From Candidatus Thorarchaeota archaeon (lineage in GTDB: Archaea > Asgardarchaeota > Thorarchaeia > Thorarchaeales > Thorarchaeaceae), in NCBI GenBank assembly GCA_016840385.1, contig JAEOSL010000032.1:1-31479 (forward strand): 31,479 bases of DNA. The letters are read 5' to 3'. Position numbers and translations under genes: made by a program. The first letter of the stretch is position 1, and each line of letters begins with the position of its first letter. Positions 24,244-31,479 of the stretch are shown piece by piece. The notes beneath the pieces were generated by a model. It saw only the letters and a list, made by a program, of their open reading frames with translations, was not told the origin of the DNA and searched no databases.

Positions 24244-24708
24244 TTGACTTCTCATCAGACTCTAATCAGAATTGCCACAAAGTATGATATTGAACCTATT
24301 GTAGATCTGTGGTATGAAGCAGCATATTATCATAGTGAGCTTGATCCACGTCTTAAAGTATCGCCAGATGAACGTGCTTCTGTTAGGATATCATTTGAGA
24401 AAGATATAGACTCAGAGAATGTTATGCTTCTTGCTGCAGAAACAGAGGATAGAGTAGTAGGCTACATCAGTGCCAAGATTATCATTACTGCACAAGTACA
24501 ACTTGTTTCAAAGATGGGGTTTATTGAAGGCATAACTGTAACTGAGGCCCAGCGTAGACGGGGTGTAGCGACAACATTATTCAAAGCAACACTGATTTGG
24601 TTCAAAGGACAAGAGATAGATCAGGTTCGCGTTGATGTTGCATACTACAACTCAGTAGCACGTAAATTCTGGATGAGGATGAATTTGCAGAGCTTTCACT
24701 ACGCTTGA
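24244..24708 (+). CDS. GNAT family N-acetyltransferase
   Basis: 154 residues from TTG 24244, chosen because GGAGG at 24230-24234 lies nine bases before it; ATG 24211 is in frame but lacks a site. The GNAT fold is shown by IRIATKYDIEPIVDLWYEAA, the central strand VVGYISAKII, motif A IEGITVTEAQRRRGVATTLF with the acetyl-CoA pyrophosphate loop RRRGVA, and the later VRVDVAYYNSVARKFWMRM. The substrate is unknown; N-terminal amine or small-molecule acetylation are usual options. Confidence 0.85.
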   Translation: MTSHQTLIRIATKYDIEPIVDLWYEAAYYHSELDPRLKVSPDERASVRISFEKDIDSENVMLLAAETEDRVVGYISAKIIITAQVQLVSKMGFIEGITVTEAQRRRGVATTLFKATLIWFKGQEIDQVRVDVAYYNSVARKFWMRMNLQSFHYA

Positions 24709-24734
24709 GTCGTGATATCTAGTTTCCACTTCCA

Positions 24735-24980
24735 CTAGTTCTTCAAGCTAATGATTATCTTGTTTACATCGTCAATAAAGGATAATCGCATCTCTTCAGG
24801 ATTAATACAGCTTTTTTGATTCATAATCTTGCAGAATGATTCCTTGAGGAGTGATTCAGCTTCAGCAAGACATTGCATCTCTATTTTGCAGTTGTCCCAC
24901 TCGTATTTTGATACTTCCTTATGGAAGATTTCACCGACTGTTTTTCTAATTACTACCCATCTCTGTGATATGGTGTACAA
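24735..24980 (-). CDS. Small hypothetical protein overlapping the OLD nuclease 3' end
   Basis: 81 residues from TTG 24980, beginning inside the last codons of the OLD gene in another frame (overlap 35 bp), which suggests translational coupling. The sequence is amphipathic-helical with cysteines (NCKIEMQCLAEAESLLKESF). No ribosome site of its own is seen and no family is recognised. It may be a partner of the nuclease or a chance frame. Confidence 0.35.
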   Translation of the reverse strand: MYTISQRWVVIRKTVGEIFHKEVSKYEWDNCKIEMQCLAEAESLLKESFCKIMNQKSCINPEEMRLSFIDDVNKIIISLKN

Positions 24981-26913
24981 TTGATTCTAAAGTGTTCAAA
25001 GTATGACCAGCTTCATAGACTATCTCAACGAATCGTGATATTCCTTCAATATTCTTTGTTATCCTACTTGGTTCATCATAGCCTAATTCAGTTGCAGCTT
25101 GATCGCGAATCTGATTGAACAAGTCAGACCCAATATCTTCTCGAATTGTTTCTTCTAGTTCCTTGTTGAATACAGCCCATGATTCATGAACTTGTGTATC
25201 AGGAAAGTCTTCAGTTTGTACTCCTGCTAGCCTAAGGTATCTATGATTTCTAGAAATAGCACTAGATTCATCACCACGACCTTCGTGGTGAGCATCACCA
25301 TCAAAAATGAAATACACTGGAATTCCGAGTCCTTGGAAAATGACCACAGGACGGTCAATGTTGTTCTTTCCACCGGCAGGAACAACCACTATTCCCTTCT
25401 CAGCCCATTTTGCATTCCTTATCTCCTGAACCTTCCAGAGAGCTGCAACATCTGATACACCTTCAACCACTACAACCACATTCGAAAAGAATCCTTCACT
25501 TACTATCACATTCATTATCGACAATGCTCTAGCTTTGAAACTCTCACGAGTGAAACTTTCAGGTGGGCTCTGAGTGACTTCAGCGAGCCTTTGTGCAGCC
25601 AGATGAAGAGAATAATTGCTAGCTGTACTATGGGGAGTTGGACATTCGGTTGTCGAATCTTTTCTGATAAATCGTACTTGATCGAAATGATGAAGATTAA
25701 CAAAGTATGGTGAGTGGGTGGTGAATACTATTTGGATTTTAGACATAGAATCTTCTGAGATGTTTGACAATGATGCAAGTAGATCAGCAAGATATCTACA
25801 TCTAGAGGGATGAAGATATAATTCAGGTTCCTCGATAGCTAGTAGGAGATCAGGACCTTCGATGTTAGGGGGTTGGTCATTCTCAGGTTCTTCAGCCGTA
25901 TCAGTTGCACGTTGTAAAACATCTGTCTTTGCCAGATATTGAAATAACGTTACCACAAGTGCACGTTGAAGACCATGCCCTTTATGTGAGATATCTCCTT
26001 CAAATTCATCCTCAACGACTGTCAATATGGGATCAGGGGGATCAATCTCAATAGGTTTTACCGGCCCCCAATCAAGTTTTAACTTCGAACCAGGGGAGAA
26101 TTGCATAAGATCCTGAGATATCTCATCTCCAAGTTCTCCCAGTTCTGATAGATTCTCAGAGCAGTAGATCTCTTGTGCTCTACGTTCAAATTCTTGTCTG
26201 AATTCTTGAATATCGGTCCTTCCCTGAATCCTTCGTAGTACAACCAAATCAAGGAGTTGTTCTATGACTCCACGTTTACCAACTGTTTCATCTGTGACCT
26301 CGTGTACTGCGGGTATCAGAACATACTTTGTGTATTTGTCTAGCTTTCCTCCACCGATATTGGGAGGACCAAAGAATTGAAGGGGGGAATCAACAGGTTG
26401 CAAGAGTGTTGGATTTCTGGATTCATAGTCCTGCATCATTTGTTCAATTTCGTCTGCATTTCGAGCTTTCTCTAAACCGTCAATAGTACCTTCAGATACA
26501 AGTTCATTCCATTTTGTTCGACGTTCATTCTTGTTTACGATTGCGCGAATCTCTGCAAAACGAGGAAGTTGCATTCTGGTTGCGTAGTATCGTGCGGTAG
26601 GACCTGTATCTTCATAGCTAATGTGTTTTGAAACAATGAGCTGTTGTTCGTGCACATACGGTCTGAATTCTTCAAGTTCCACGGGTAATAGATGAGTAAA
26701 TGTCACTCGAATCTCAATAGGGACATCTATCTGCTTGTTGAAGTAATCCTGTTCAGAGAAATCCGCTTTAGTATTGAAAAAGCATGATAGAGCTTGCAGA
26801 AAGGATGACTTACCAGCACCATTACGGCCAACAAGAACTGTTAGACCCTCCAACTCCAACTCTTCGTCCTTTATAGACCTGAAATTCTTTATTTCTATTT
26901 TTGATATTATCAA
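24946..26913 (-). CDS. OLD-family ATP-dependent endonuclease (AAA ATPase plus TOPRIM)
   Basis: 655 residues from TTG 26913, with GAGGTG six bases upstream. N-terminal SMC/RecF-type ATPase: IIISKIEIKNFRSI-like opening (MIISKIEIKNFRS), Walker A GRNGAGKSS, then a long insertion, signature region GHGLQRALVV, Walker B LLLAIEEPELYLHP, and the His switch FTTHSPYFVNL. The C-terminal TOPRIM nuclease has VVVVEGVSDVAAL with the catalytic Glu, and IFDGDAHHEG for the DxD. OLD proteins, including GajA of Gabija, act in phage defence or DNA repair. No UvrD-like GajB partner is nearby. A strong TATAAAA at 27023-27029 places a start near 27000, where an in-frame ATG would allow a leaderless, 29-residue longer form. 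Confidence 0.9.
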   Translation of the reverse strand: MIISKIEIKNFRSIKDEELELEGLTVLVGRNGAGKSSFLQALSCFFNTKADFSEQDYFNKQIDVPIEIRVTFTHLLPVELEEFRPYVHEQQLIVSKHISYEDTGPTARYYATRMQLPRFAEIRAIVNKNERRTKWNELVSEGTIDGLEKARNADEIEQMMQDYESRNPTLLQPVDSPLQFFGPPNIGGGKLDKYTKYVLIPAVHEVTDETVGKRGVIEQLLDLVVLRRIQGRTDIQEFRQEFERRAQEIYCSENLSELGELGDEISQDLMQFSPGSKLKLDWGPVKPIEIDPPDPILTVVEDEFEGDISHKGHGLQRALVVTLFQYLAKTDVLQRATDTAEEPENDQPPNIEGPDLLLAIEEPELYLHPSRCRYLADLLASLSNISEDSMSKIQIVFTTHSPYFVNLHHFDQVRFIRKDSTTECPTPHSTASNYSLHLAAQRLAEVTQSPPESFTRESFKARALSIMNVIVSEGFFSNVVVVVEGVSDVAALWKVQEIRNAKWAEKGIVVVPAGGKNNIDRPVVIFQGLGIPVYFIFDGDAHHEGRGDESSAISRNHRYLRLAGVQTEDFPDTQVHESWAVFNKELEETIREDIGSDLFNQIRDQAATELGYDEPSRITKNIEGISRFVEIVYEAGHTLNTLESIVHHITEMGSN

Positions 26914-27020
26914 ATGAAGCACCTCATTACAATTATTGTATTTGAAATTAGAGCAATGACACACAATATACTTTCTGTATCTGTTGTAATTCCCCTCCAT
27001 GTCTCAGTGTCTTGGTCGCA

Positions 27021-27030
27021 GCTTTTATAC
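27021..27030 (-). promoter_or_regulatory. TATA box for the OLD nuclease gene
   Basis: On the minus strand GTATAAAAGC is a near-consensus archaeal TATA box. Its expected start falls near 27000, leaving an 85-base leader before TTG 26913 or a leaderless ATG at 27000. Confidence 0.55.
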
Positions 27031-27181
27031 TCATACAAATCAGAGGCCGACCACACATTCCGTAGATACACTCTCCCGAGCAGAATTGCTAACTTGGGTT
27101 CACTATGGTAAACCAAGGAAAGACCATGAGTTTATGAGGATATTTCAACATTGACAGTGTAGGAGCAGGAGTTGTTGTCAT

Positions 27182-28387
27182 ATGCACATTCGACACAGGA
27201 AAATAGATGAAATAGAAGAAGGAGACCTCCTAGAACTTATTCAGCATAAAGATTCCGAGTCAAAAATTATCGACTACAAAAGAGAGCTACCAAAAGACAA
27301 GCCAGAAGCAAAGAAAGAATTTCTCTATGATGTATCGTCTTTTGCAAATACTTCTGGTGGTCACCTTATTTACGGAATAGTTGAAGAGAAAGGGATTCCT
27401 ACAAAGATAGTAGGAATTGCTCTTGATGATCCTGATGAAAAGATACGCGAGTTACAAGGTAGAGTGAGAGATGGTATTGATCCACGAATACCCAAAGTAG
27501 ATTTTGGAGTAGTACAAGTTGAATCAGGTTCTGTATTGGTGATTAGAATTGGAAAAAGTTACAGTGCCCCACACAGAGTTACTTTGGGGGGTTCTGGTAA
27601 GTTTTATGGTCGACATTCGCGGGACAAGTATCCTATGAATGTTCATGACCTGAGGTCCGCATTCATTCTATCTGAAACCCTTGGAGAAAAGGTTAGAAAT
27701 TTTAGGACAGAGCGTATCAAGATGATACAGGGAGAAAATTCCCCTGTTCCTCTTGTGCATGGAGCGAAATTAGTACTACACCTTCTACCTCTCGATGCAT
27801 TTGCAATAGCTCATACTACTGATATCCAAGATGCAATTTCAAATAAAGAACTGTTAGAACCGATGGGACTAGGGGGTTCCAACGGAATACACAATTTCAA
27901 TGGATACCTTCTCCACAGACCTGGACAAAACAAAGGTGATGAATACGTAGACCTCTCAGACGCAGGTTTCTATCTATCACAAGCGTATAGTCAATACTTT
28001 CGAAATGGTTGTATTGAGTCAGTGAAAGTGATGAGATTGAAGGAAGATAGTATCATAGATGGAGGTGAGTTGGAGGGTTGGATTAGAGAGTCCTTGCCAC
28101 GCTATCTAGAACTAACTAGGAAAATTAGCACAAGTCCGCCAATATTGGTAATGGTCAGTTTATTGAATGTAAAGGGATGTAAAATTGCGACCTATGTGGG
28201 TCGGGGTATTCCAATCACGCTCGAAACTACACCTTCTGTACCTCCACAAGGGATTGTCCAAGAAAATTTGTTGCTTCCTGAAATCATGCTTGAAGATTAT
28301 GAGGATAACATCGCGACTCATCTGTATTCCATCTTCAATATCATTTGGAATGCTGGTGGCTGGTCAAAATCACCTATTCAAAGATAG
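27182..28387 (+). CDS. Schlafen AlbA_2 domain protein
   Basis: 401 residues. The AlbA_2 (Schlafen-type, formerly divergent AAA_4) domain spans about 20-150: ESKIIDYKRELPKDKPEAKK, then FLYDVSSFANTSGGHLIYGI, VRDGIDPRIPKVDF, VLVIRIGKSYSAPHRV and FYGRHSRDKYPM. The remaining 240 residues are not assigned (repeated strands, GGSNGIHNFNGYLLH). AlbA_2 proteins act as regulators or RNA/DNA-targeting effectors, and several occur in defence loci. It is divergent from the OLD nuclease gene across 268 bp. ATG 27182 follows GGAGCAGGAG by 10 bases. Confidence 0.88.
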   Translation: MHIRHRKIDEIEEGDLLELIQHKDSESKIIDYKRELPKDKPEAKKEFLYDVSSFANTSGGHLIYGIVEEKGIPTKIVGIALDDPDEKIRELQGRVRDGIDPRIPKVDFGVVQVESGSVLVIRIGKSYSAPHRVTLGGSGKFYGRHSRDKYPMNVHDLRSAFILSETLGEKVRNFRTERIKMIQGENSPVPLVHGAKLVLHLLPLDAFAIAHTTDIQDAISNKELLEPMGLGGSNGIHNFNGYLLHRPGQNKGDEYVDLSDAGFYLSQAYSQYFRNGCIESVKVMRLKEDSIIDGGELEGWIRESLPRYLELTRKISTSPPILVMVSLLNVKGCKIATYVGRGIPITLETTPSVPPQGIVQENLLLPEIMLEDYEDNIATHLYSIFNIIWNAGGWSKSPIQR

Positions 28388-28432
28388 CTAATGTGAAGAA
28401 GTAATAATCCATTTCGTGTCAAAGAAGAAGGT

Positions 28433-28544
28433 GGCGAACACACAGGTTTTCGTGGTAGGAGGGGGGGAGTTTCGTTATGTAATTGAGGGCATGTAACGAA
28501 AAACAAGACCTGTGCATTCGCCGTTGATCCACGCCAACTCCTAC
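28433..28544. ncRNA. Candidate structured RNA or palindromic element with possible pseudoknot
   Basis: Nested inverted repeats: outer arms 28433-28447 and 28508-28522 (GGCGAAcaCACAGGT against ACCTGTGcaTTCGCC, pairing 13 of 15); inner arms TTTCGTTA 28470-28477 and TAACGAAA 28494-28501. GTAGGAG at 28455-28461, in the internal loop next to a run of G, is complementary to CTCCTAC at 28538-28544, outside the stem. The strand is unresolved: G-T wobbles favour plus in the inner stem and minus in the outer. A minus-strand TATA-like ATTTAATAC lies near 28570. This is the main content of the 540-bp gap after the AlbA_2 gene. Confidence 0.45.
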
Positions 28545-28656
28545 TCACATACCATTCCCGGACCTTTGTATTAAATCATCCCTGATTGGAGTCTCCATGG
28601 AATTCAACAATTGTTATGTTTAATATAATATTAATGTCGATACCATCGTTAATCTA

Positions 28657-28667
28657 CATTTAAATAC
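28657..28667 (+). promoter_or_regulatory. TATA box in the 28388-28928 gap
   Basis: CATTTAAATAC is a strong TATA-like sequence; transcription would start near 28690. No gene begins there except an eight- to ten-codon frame. It may drive a long leader to the gene at 28929 or an unseen RNA. Another box, GGTTTAATATC, lies near 28748, and an inverted repeat TGTTC-GG-GAACA lies at 28870-28881 just before the gene, possibly an operator. Confidence 0.35.
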
Positions 28668-28928
28668 ACACATGGGGAAAGGAATGTTGAAGGAGAGATA
28701 GTCCGATAGCTATTCTGTAGGGTCACTCTTTTTGATTCTGTAGTCTAGGTTTAATATCTGAGAAGATAGTTCAGGACATTGCTAAATTCTAAGTTGATGT
28801 CTGATGAACGTGATTGGGCATTCGCCATTGGGCTCCAGATGGCCATGCTTGCTATGCGTATCCCCGTCTTGTTCGGGAACATACGGTGAGAATAAATATT
28901 GGAACGTACAAGAAAGAAGTGAACAACT

Positions 28929-29675
28929 ATGGAAACGAAGAAAGTGGTCGGAGCGGCTGTAATCGTTGTGGCAGTGGTCGGGGTGCTGGTGGTCTTTGTT
29001 GGGCTACCACTCACCCAGACACAGTTTCATTATGAGCGACAGTATCCTGTGGGTGAAACACGTTATGTCTTGCTGTACATAAGTGACTTTGATACAACTC
29101 CTACTGATATTTCGATAAACTTTGTAGACAATCCGGACCTGATGTACTCGATAGATGTCGAACAGTACCAACCGGGTCATCACCATTCTACAGAGTACAA
29201 CGTCTGGGATGAACACATTAGTATAGATGTGCGTCAGACAAATGGTGGAAGTCAAACCTCATCTATCGATATCACGCTAGGAACAGGTACTTCCTACGTA
29301 ATTGCAATCGCTGGATCATCTGAGTTGTATGTTTCGGTAGAATACAACAATGGGGCGGTTCTGGGTGAACACGCAATGTTGGATCTTAGTTGTATTAACT
29401 CGACGTTAGACTTCGTGTTCACTGAGAATGTCAATTTCACGACTGTCGGGTTAAGTGTCCGGACTCAGCGTGATATTGATGTTACAGTCGATATCGACCT
29501 GCCGAGTGGTATGAATGGAATACTCACACATCCGATGTTTACATCATTTTCAGGAACGATGGTGGGTTGGGGGCAGACAAGTCTTACCGAGATTTCCACA
29601 AGTTCAACCTCGGAACCCCTCTTGGACTTCTCCCACGTAACATCTGGCGCTATCGGTGGGTCCCTTCGAGACTGA
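28929..29675 (+). CDS. Membrane-anchored extracellular protein, paralogue of 16526-17296
   Basis: 248 residues: N-terminal membrane helix VVGAAVIVVAVVGVLVVFVG (6-25), then a beta-rich Thr/Ser/Asp-rich ectodomain. It shares the order of motifs and the final SLRD with the minus-strand protein at 16526-17296 (for example FVDNPDLMYSIDVEQYQPG, DITLGTGTSYVIAIAGS, FTENV and DIDLPSGMNGIL). Function is unknown; secreted surface family, perhaps lineage-specific. The two copies face outward in opposite orientation around a 12-kb accessory stretch. Confidence 0.65.
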   Translation: METKKVVGAAVIVVAVVGVLVVFVGLPLTQTQFHYERQYPVGETRYVLLYISDFDTTPTDISINFVDNPDLMYSIDVEQYQPGHHHSTEYNVWDEHISIDVRQTNGGSQTSSIDITLGTGTSYVIAIAGSSELYVSVEYNNGAVLGEHAMLDLSCINSTLDFVFTENVNFTTVGLSVRTQRDIDVTVDIDLPSGMNGILTHPMFTSFSGTMVGWGQTSLTEISTSSTSEPLLDFSHVTSGAIGGSLRD

Positions 29676-29793
29676 TGCCTGTCGTTCCTCTTAGAAGGCC
29701 TGCCACCTCACTCTTCCCCATGCTTATCACACTTCAATAGGTTTTTATCGCTTCTAAATTGGGATGCCGGTAAGATTTAATTGGTGATACTCT

Positions 29794-30207
29794 TGGTGAA
29801 GATTAAGGACCCTGACCAGATTAGAAAGCTTATTCTGTCTGACGATTATGAACATAATAAGCAATAACATATTGTTGATTGCTGTCTGGCTACAGTCTTC
29901 AAAAGTCTGGCTCGAATTATTGAATCAGAAAAAAGCAGTTTCTAGAATTAGTAGTATTTTGATAATGGATAAGAAAGGGAATGAGTTGGAATGTAGATCA
30001 GATTTCAGGAAGCAGTTTGAAATTTATAGCAATGACAGTATGAATTGGTCCTGTTTCTGTGAAGATGATCAAGGGAAGGATTGTGACAAATTAAAATTGA
30101 AACTTGAAGTTACACGTAAGGAAGGCAAAAAGGTAAAGAAGAAGTTCACATCAGTTAAAGTATACGAAAGGGATTTTCCAATAAGAAATAGTCGATTGTT
30201 CTACTAG
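29794..30207 (+). CDS. Small hypothetical protein, start uncertain or frameshifted
   Basis: The long frame is 29848-30207 (119 residues; ATG 29848), with a soluble Lys/Glu-rich second half (IMDKKGNELECRSDFRKQFE, then WSCFCEDDQGKDCDKL). Immediately upstream, GTG 29794 in another frame reads MKIKDPDQIRKLILSDDYEH then NKQ and a stop, which looks more protein-like than the hydrophobic start of the 29848 frame. The two may be one gene split by a frameshift near 29860-29930. A TATA-like TTTTTATCG lies near 29742. No family recognised. Confidence 0.4.
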
Positions 30208-30219
30208 TCCTATAATTAA

Positions 30220-30251
30220 TACCCACCCACACATTTTCTACGAGCTTAAAT
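30220..30251 (+). promoter_or_regulatory. Shared-type promoter 1, upstream of the zinc-ribbon gene
   Basis: TACCCACCCACACATTTTCT followed by ACGAGCTTAAAT. CGAGC is the BRE-like part and TTAAAT the TATA. The start codon at 30274 lies 33 bases after the C of CGAGC, so the mRNA is probably leaderless or nearly so. Confidence 0.6.
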
Positions 30252-30273
30252 CGTCCATACAACACAGGAGTAC

Positions 30274-30717
30274 ATGACAGCTCCCAAGCGTTGCCCAACC
30301 TGCAAGTCCACAGATACGATTTTGCTACTCAAACACCCTATCGAGGAGTATCTGAAGTACACCTGTGGAACATGCGCTCGCAAGTCAATTCCCAGAGGTG
30401 CAACCGTTGCAATGTTCGACAATCGCACTGATGGGTCTAGGTGGTACATCCCCATCAACCGCGAGGAAGATATCATCGAAATGGAACGGATTGGAAAATG
30501 GGCACAGGAGCAGGGAAGGAACAAGGTGAGTTTGTACGTGTACACTAACTGGCGTGTGCAGACTGGAGTGGGACCAGTGAGTTTCAGTTTCGGTCATGAG
30601 AATAGCATGGAGTTTTTGAAAGATAGAAATGAGTGGTTGATGAAGGAACTACCTGTTCTCGCTGGCAAGTTCACTAAGGTTTCTCCCGATGTTTTCCAAG
30701 CCACCCTAGATTTCTAG
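30274..30717 (+). CDS. Zinc-ribbon protein of unknown function
   Basis: 147 residues. A zinc ribbon occupies the first 40: Cys7-x2-Cys10 (RCPTCKSTD) and Cys31-x2-Cys34 (TCGTCARK). The rest has alternating strands and helices (GSRWYIPINREEDIIEMERI, VGPVSFSFGHENSMEFLKDR). The family is not recognised. The promoter at 30220-30251 is nearly the same as those in front of the small RNA at 30894 and the gene at 31272, so the three may be expressed together. Confidence 0.6.
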   Translation: MTAPKRCPTCKSTDTILLLKHPIEEYLKYTCGTCARKSIPRGATVAMFDNRTDGSRWYIPINREEDIIEMERIGKWAQEQGRNKVSLYVYTNWRVQTGVGPVSFSFGHENSMEFLKDRNEWLMKELPVLAGKFTKVSPDVFQATLDF

Positions 30718-30839
30718 TGATTTGTTCTTGCCTTTTGGGCCATTGATTTTTTCTTTCTGTAAAAGGAAATGGATGTGGATTATATGAGCAGAAAGTGTAG
30801 GACCAAATCTTTTTCGTTTGCAGTATACTTAGTTATCTG

Positions 30840-30871
30840 TACCCCACCCCAAATTATTACGAGCTTATTAG
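30840..30871 (+). promoter_or_regulatory. Shared-type promoter 2, upstream of the small RNA
   Basis: TACCCCACCCCAAATTATT followed by ACGAGCTTATTA. The predicted start, 33 bases after the C of CGAGC, is 30893, exactly at the 5' end of an 11-bp RNA stem. Confidence 0.6.
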
Positions 30872-30893
30872 GCATCCAACGGAATAGAGAATC

Positions 30894-30969
30894 AGTGGTG
30901 AGGGCCTATTTTTGTAGCCTCGATTACGAAACTTCCCCCTCCTACACACCCCTCACCACTCTCTTTTTT
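30894..30969 (+). ncRNA. Candidate small RNA closed by an 11-bp terminal stem, T-run at end
   Basis: AGTGGTGAGGG at 30894-30904 is the exact reverse complement of CCCTCACCACT at 30950-30960, enclosing 45 nt; CTCTTTTTT follows at 30961-30969 as a terminator-like tract. Inside, GGCCTA-TTTTTG-TAGCC and TCG-ATTA-CGA can form two small hairpins, leaving a pyrimidine-rich single-stranded arm (CTTCCCCCTCCTACAC). There is no convincing coding frame. It is not a tRNA: the terminal stem is too long and no anticodon or T arm is seen. Confidence 0.6.
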
Positions 30970-31052
30970 CCTGTTTGCTAAGGTTAATCCCAGTTTGTTC
31001 GAAATGAGAAACGAAATTGAACTCCCTCCTTGATCCATTCAGCATCTACGGA

Positions 31053-31156
31053 TAACCATAATGAACCGCAGTTGACCTTCCGGGAGTATCCTCGAAGGTA
31101 GTGAAGGTTGTTGCTCTTGCCAAGTGAGTGCTGTTAACCATGATGAATTCCAGTTG
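31053..31156 (+). repeat. 22-bp direct repeat, 31053-31074 and 31135-31156
   Basis: TAACCATAATGAACCGCAGT continuing TG, and TAACCATGATGAATTCCAGT continuing TG, match at 18 of 22 positions, 82 bp apart, in the gap between the small RNA and the next gene. They could be operator sites or relics. Otherwise 30970-31217 shows nothing I can assign. Confidence 0.45.
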
Positions 31157-31217
31157 CACAGGTCACTATCACCGTGTCTACAATTGGGAATAAGAGGGGA
31201 TTTATTGCTTTAATCTG

Positions 31218-31250
31218 TACCCGACCACAGATTTCTTACGAGCTTATATT
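31218..31250 (+). promoter_or_regulatory. Shared-type promoter 3, upstream of the 3'-partial gene
   Basis: TACCCGACCACAGATTTCTT followed by ACGAGCTTATATT, 33 bases from the C of CGAGC to the ATG at 31272, the same distance as for the gene at 30274. Confidence 0.6.
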
Positions 31251-31271
31251 GAACGGTCTCCACTAAGGAGC

Positions 31272-31479
31272 ATGAGGGGCACATCGAACAACCTAACCTG
31301 CTTTGATTGCCGTGAGTGTGTAGACGCTCAAGGAACAGAGCACGGTTTCTGTAGAGAGCAAGATTCACCGATTGGTGGTCTTGGTTGGAATATTGAGAAC
31401 TTTGACAAGTTCTTTGCACATATCAACCCACGCTTTGCTAGGTACTGTGGAGCCTTCAAGTTACGGTATCCTTTTGCTG
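31272..31479 (+). CDS. Cys-rich hypothetical protein, 3' partial
   Basis: The frame opens with ATG 31272 and runs off the window after 69 codons. A probable metal site is formed by CFDCREC near residues 10-16 with further Cys in GFCRE (near 33) and RYCGAF (near 61). The rest (GLGWNIENFDKFFAHINPRF) is not recognised. The TATA box position predicts a transcript starting at or within a base of the ATG, although AAGGAG immediately precedes it. It shares its promoter type with the zinc-ribbon gene and the small RNA. Confidence 0.55.
   Translation, partial: MRGTSNNLTCFDCRECVDAQGTEHGFCREQDSPIGGLGWNIENFDKFFAHINPRFARYCGAFKLRYPFA

Noticed and set aside
30769..30981. 70-codon open frame on the plus strand
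   Set aside because: It covers the promoter, stem and T-run of the small RNA candidate and resembles no protein.
1..31479. CRISPR array
   Set aside because: No regularly spaced repeats of 24-40 bases were found; the repeats present are pairs only.

Overview
The window is archaeal chromosome. It encodes archaeal/eukaryotic-type proteins (ribosomal S19e, L39e, L31e, L18a/LX, aIF6, prefoldin alpha, RNase P Rpp21, Nep1, Spt5) in archaeal gene order. Promoters look like BRE/TATA elements and many starts follow GGTG/GGAG Shine-Dalgarno sites. A eukaryote-like topoisomerase IB and moderate, somewhat AT-rich composition fit an Asgard-type archaeon (Thorarchaeia-like is my best guess). The lineage is an inference and is not proven by the window.

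Bases 1-6700 hold a partial flavodoxin-like reductase, a membrane protein, a DUF362 protein, topoisomerase IB on the minus strand, a small TPR membrane protein overlapping tRNA-Gly(TCC), another small membrane protein and Nep1. Bases 6742-13218 are a dense translation and secretion cluster: Rpp21, a CRM-domain protein, S19e, PDCD5, L39e, L31e, aIF6, LX, prefoldin alpha, FtsY, then ornithine carbamoyltransferase and a PfkB kinase. Bases 13589-16504 follow the conserved order ftsZ-secE-spt5-rpl11, but rpl11 breaks after about 22 codons.

Two related elements of 280 and 281 bp sit just upstream of ftsZ (13219-13498) and of rpl11 (15820-16100). They share a left end, a TATA-like box at the same offset and a right end. 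Their 3' two thirds resemble the last codons of an IS200/IS605 TnpB gene, the part that doubles as the omega (guide) RNA scaffold. No TnpB reading frame is present. In each case the bases just past the shared right end, where a guide would lie, resemble another site nearby.

From about 16470 to the end the DNA is accessory and looks rearranged: secreted or membrane proteins of unknown function, two head-to-head genes that both seem to lack their 5' ends, a GHKL ATPase-metallopeptidase fusion, an OLD-family nuclease divergent from a Schlafen AlbA_2 protein (a possible defence pair), and a pair of paralogous membrane-anchored proteins in opposite orientation at the two ends of the island. Beyond it are structured non-coding candidates, including a 67-nt stem-closed small RNA, and three copies of one strong promoter architecture.
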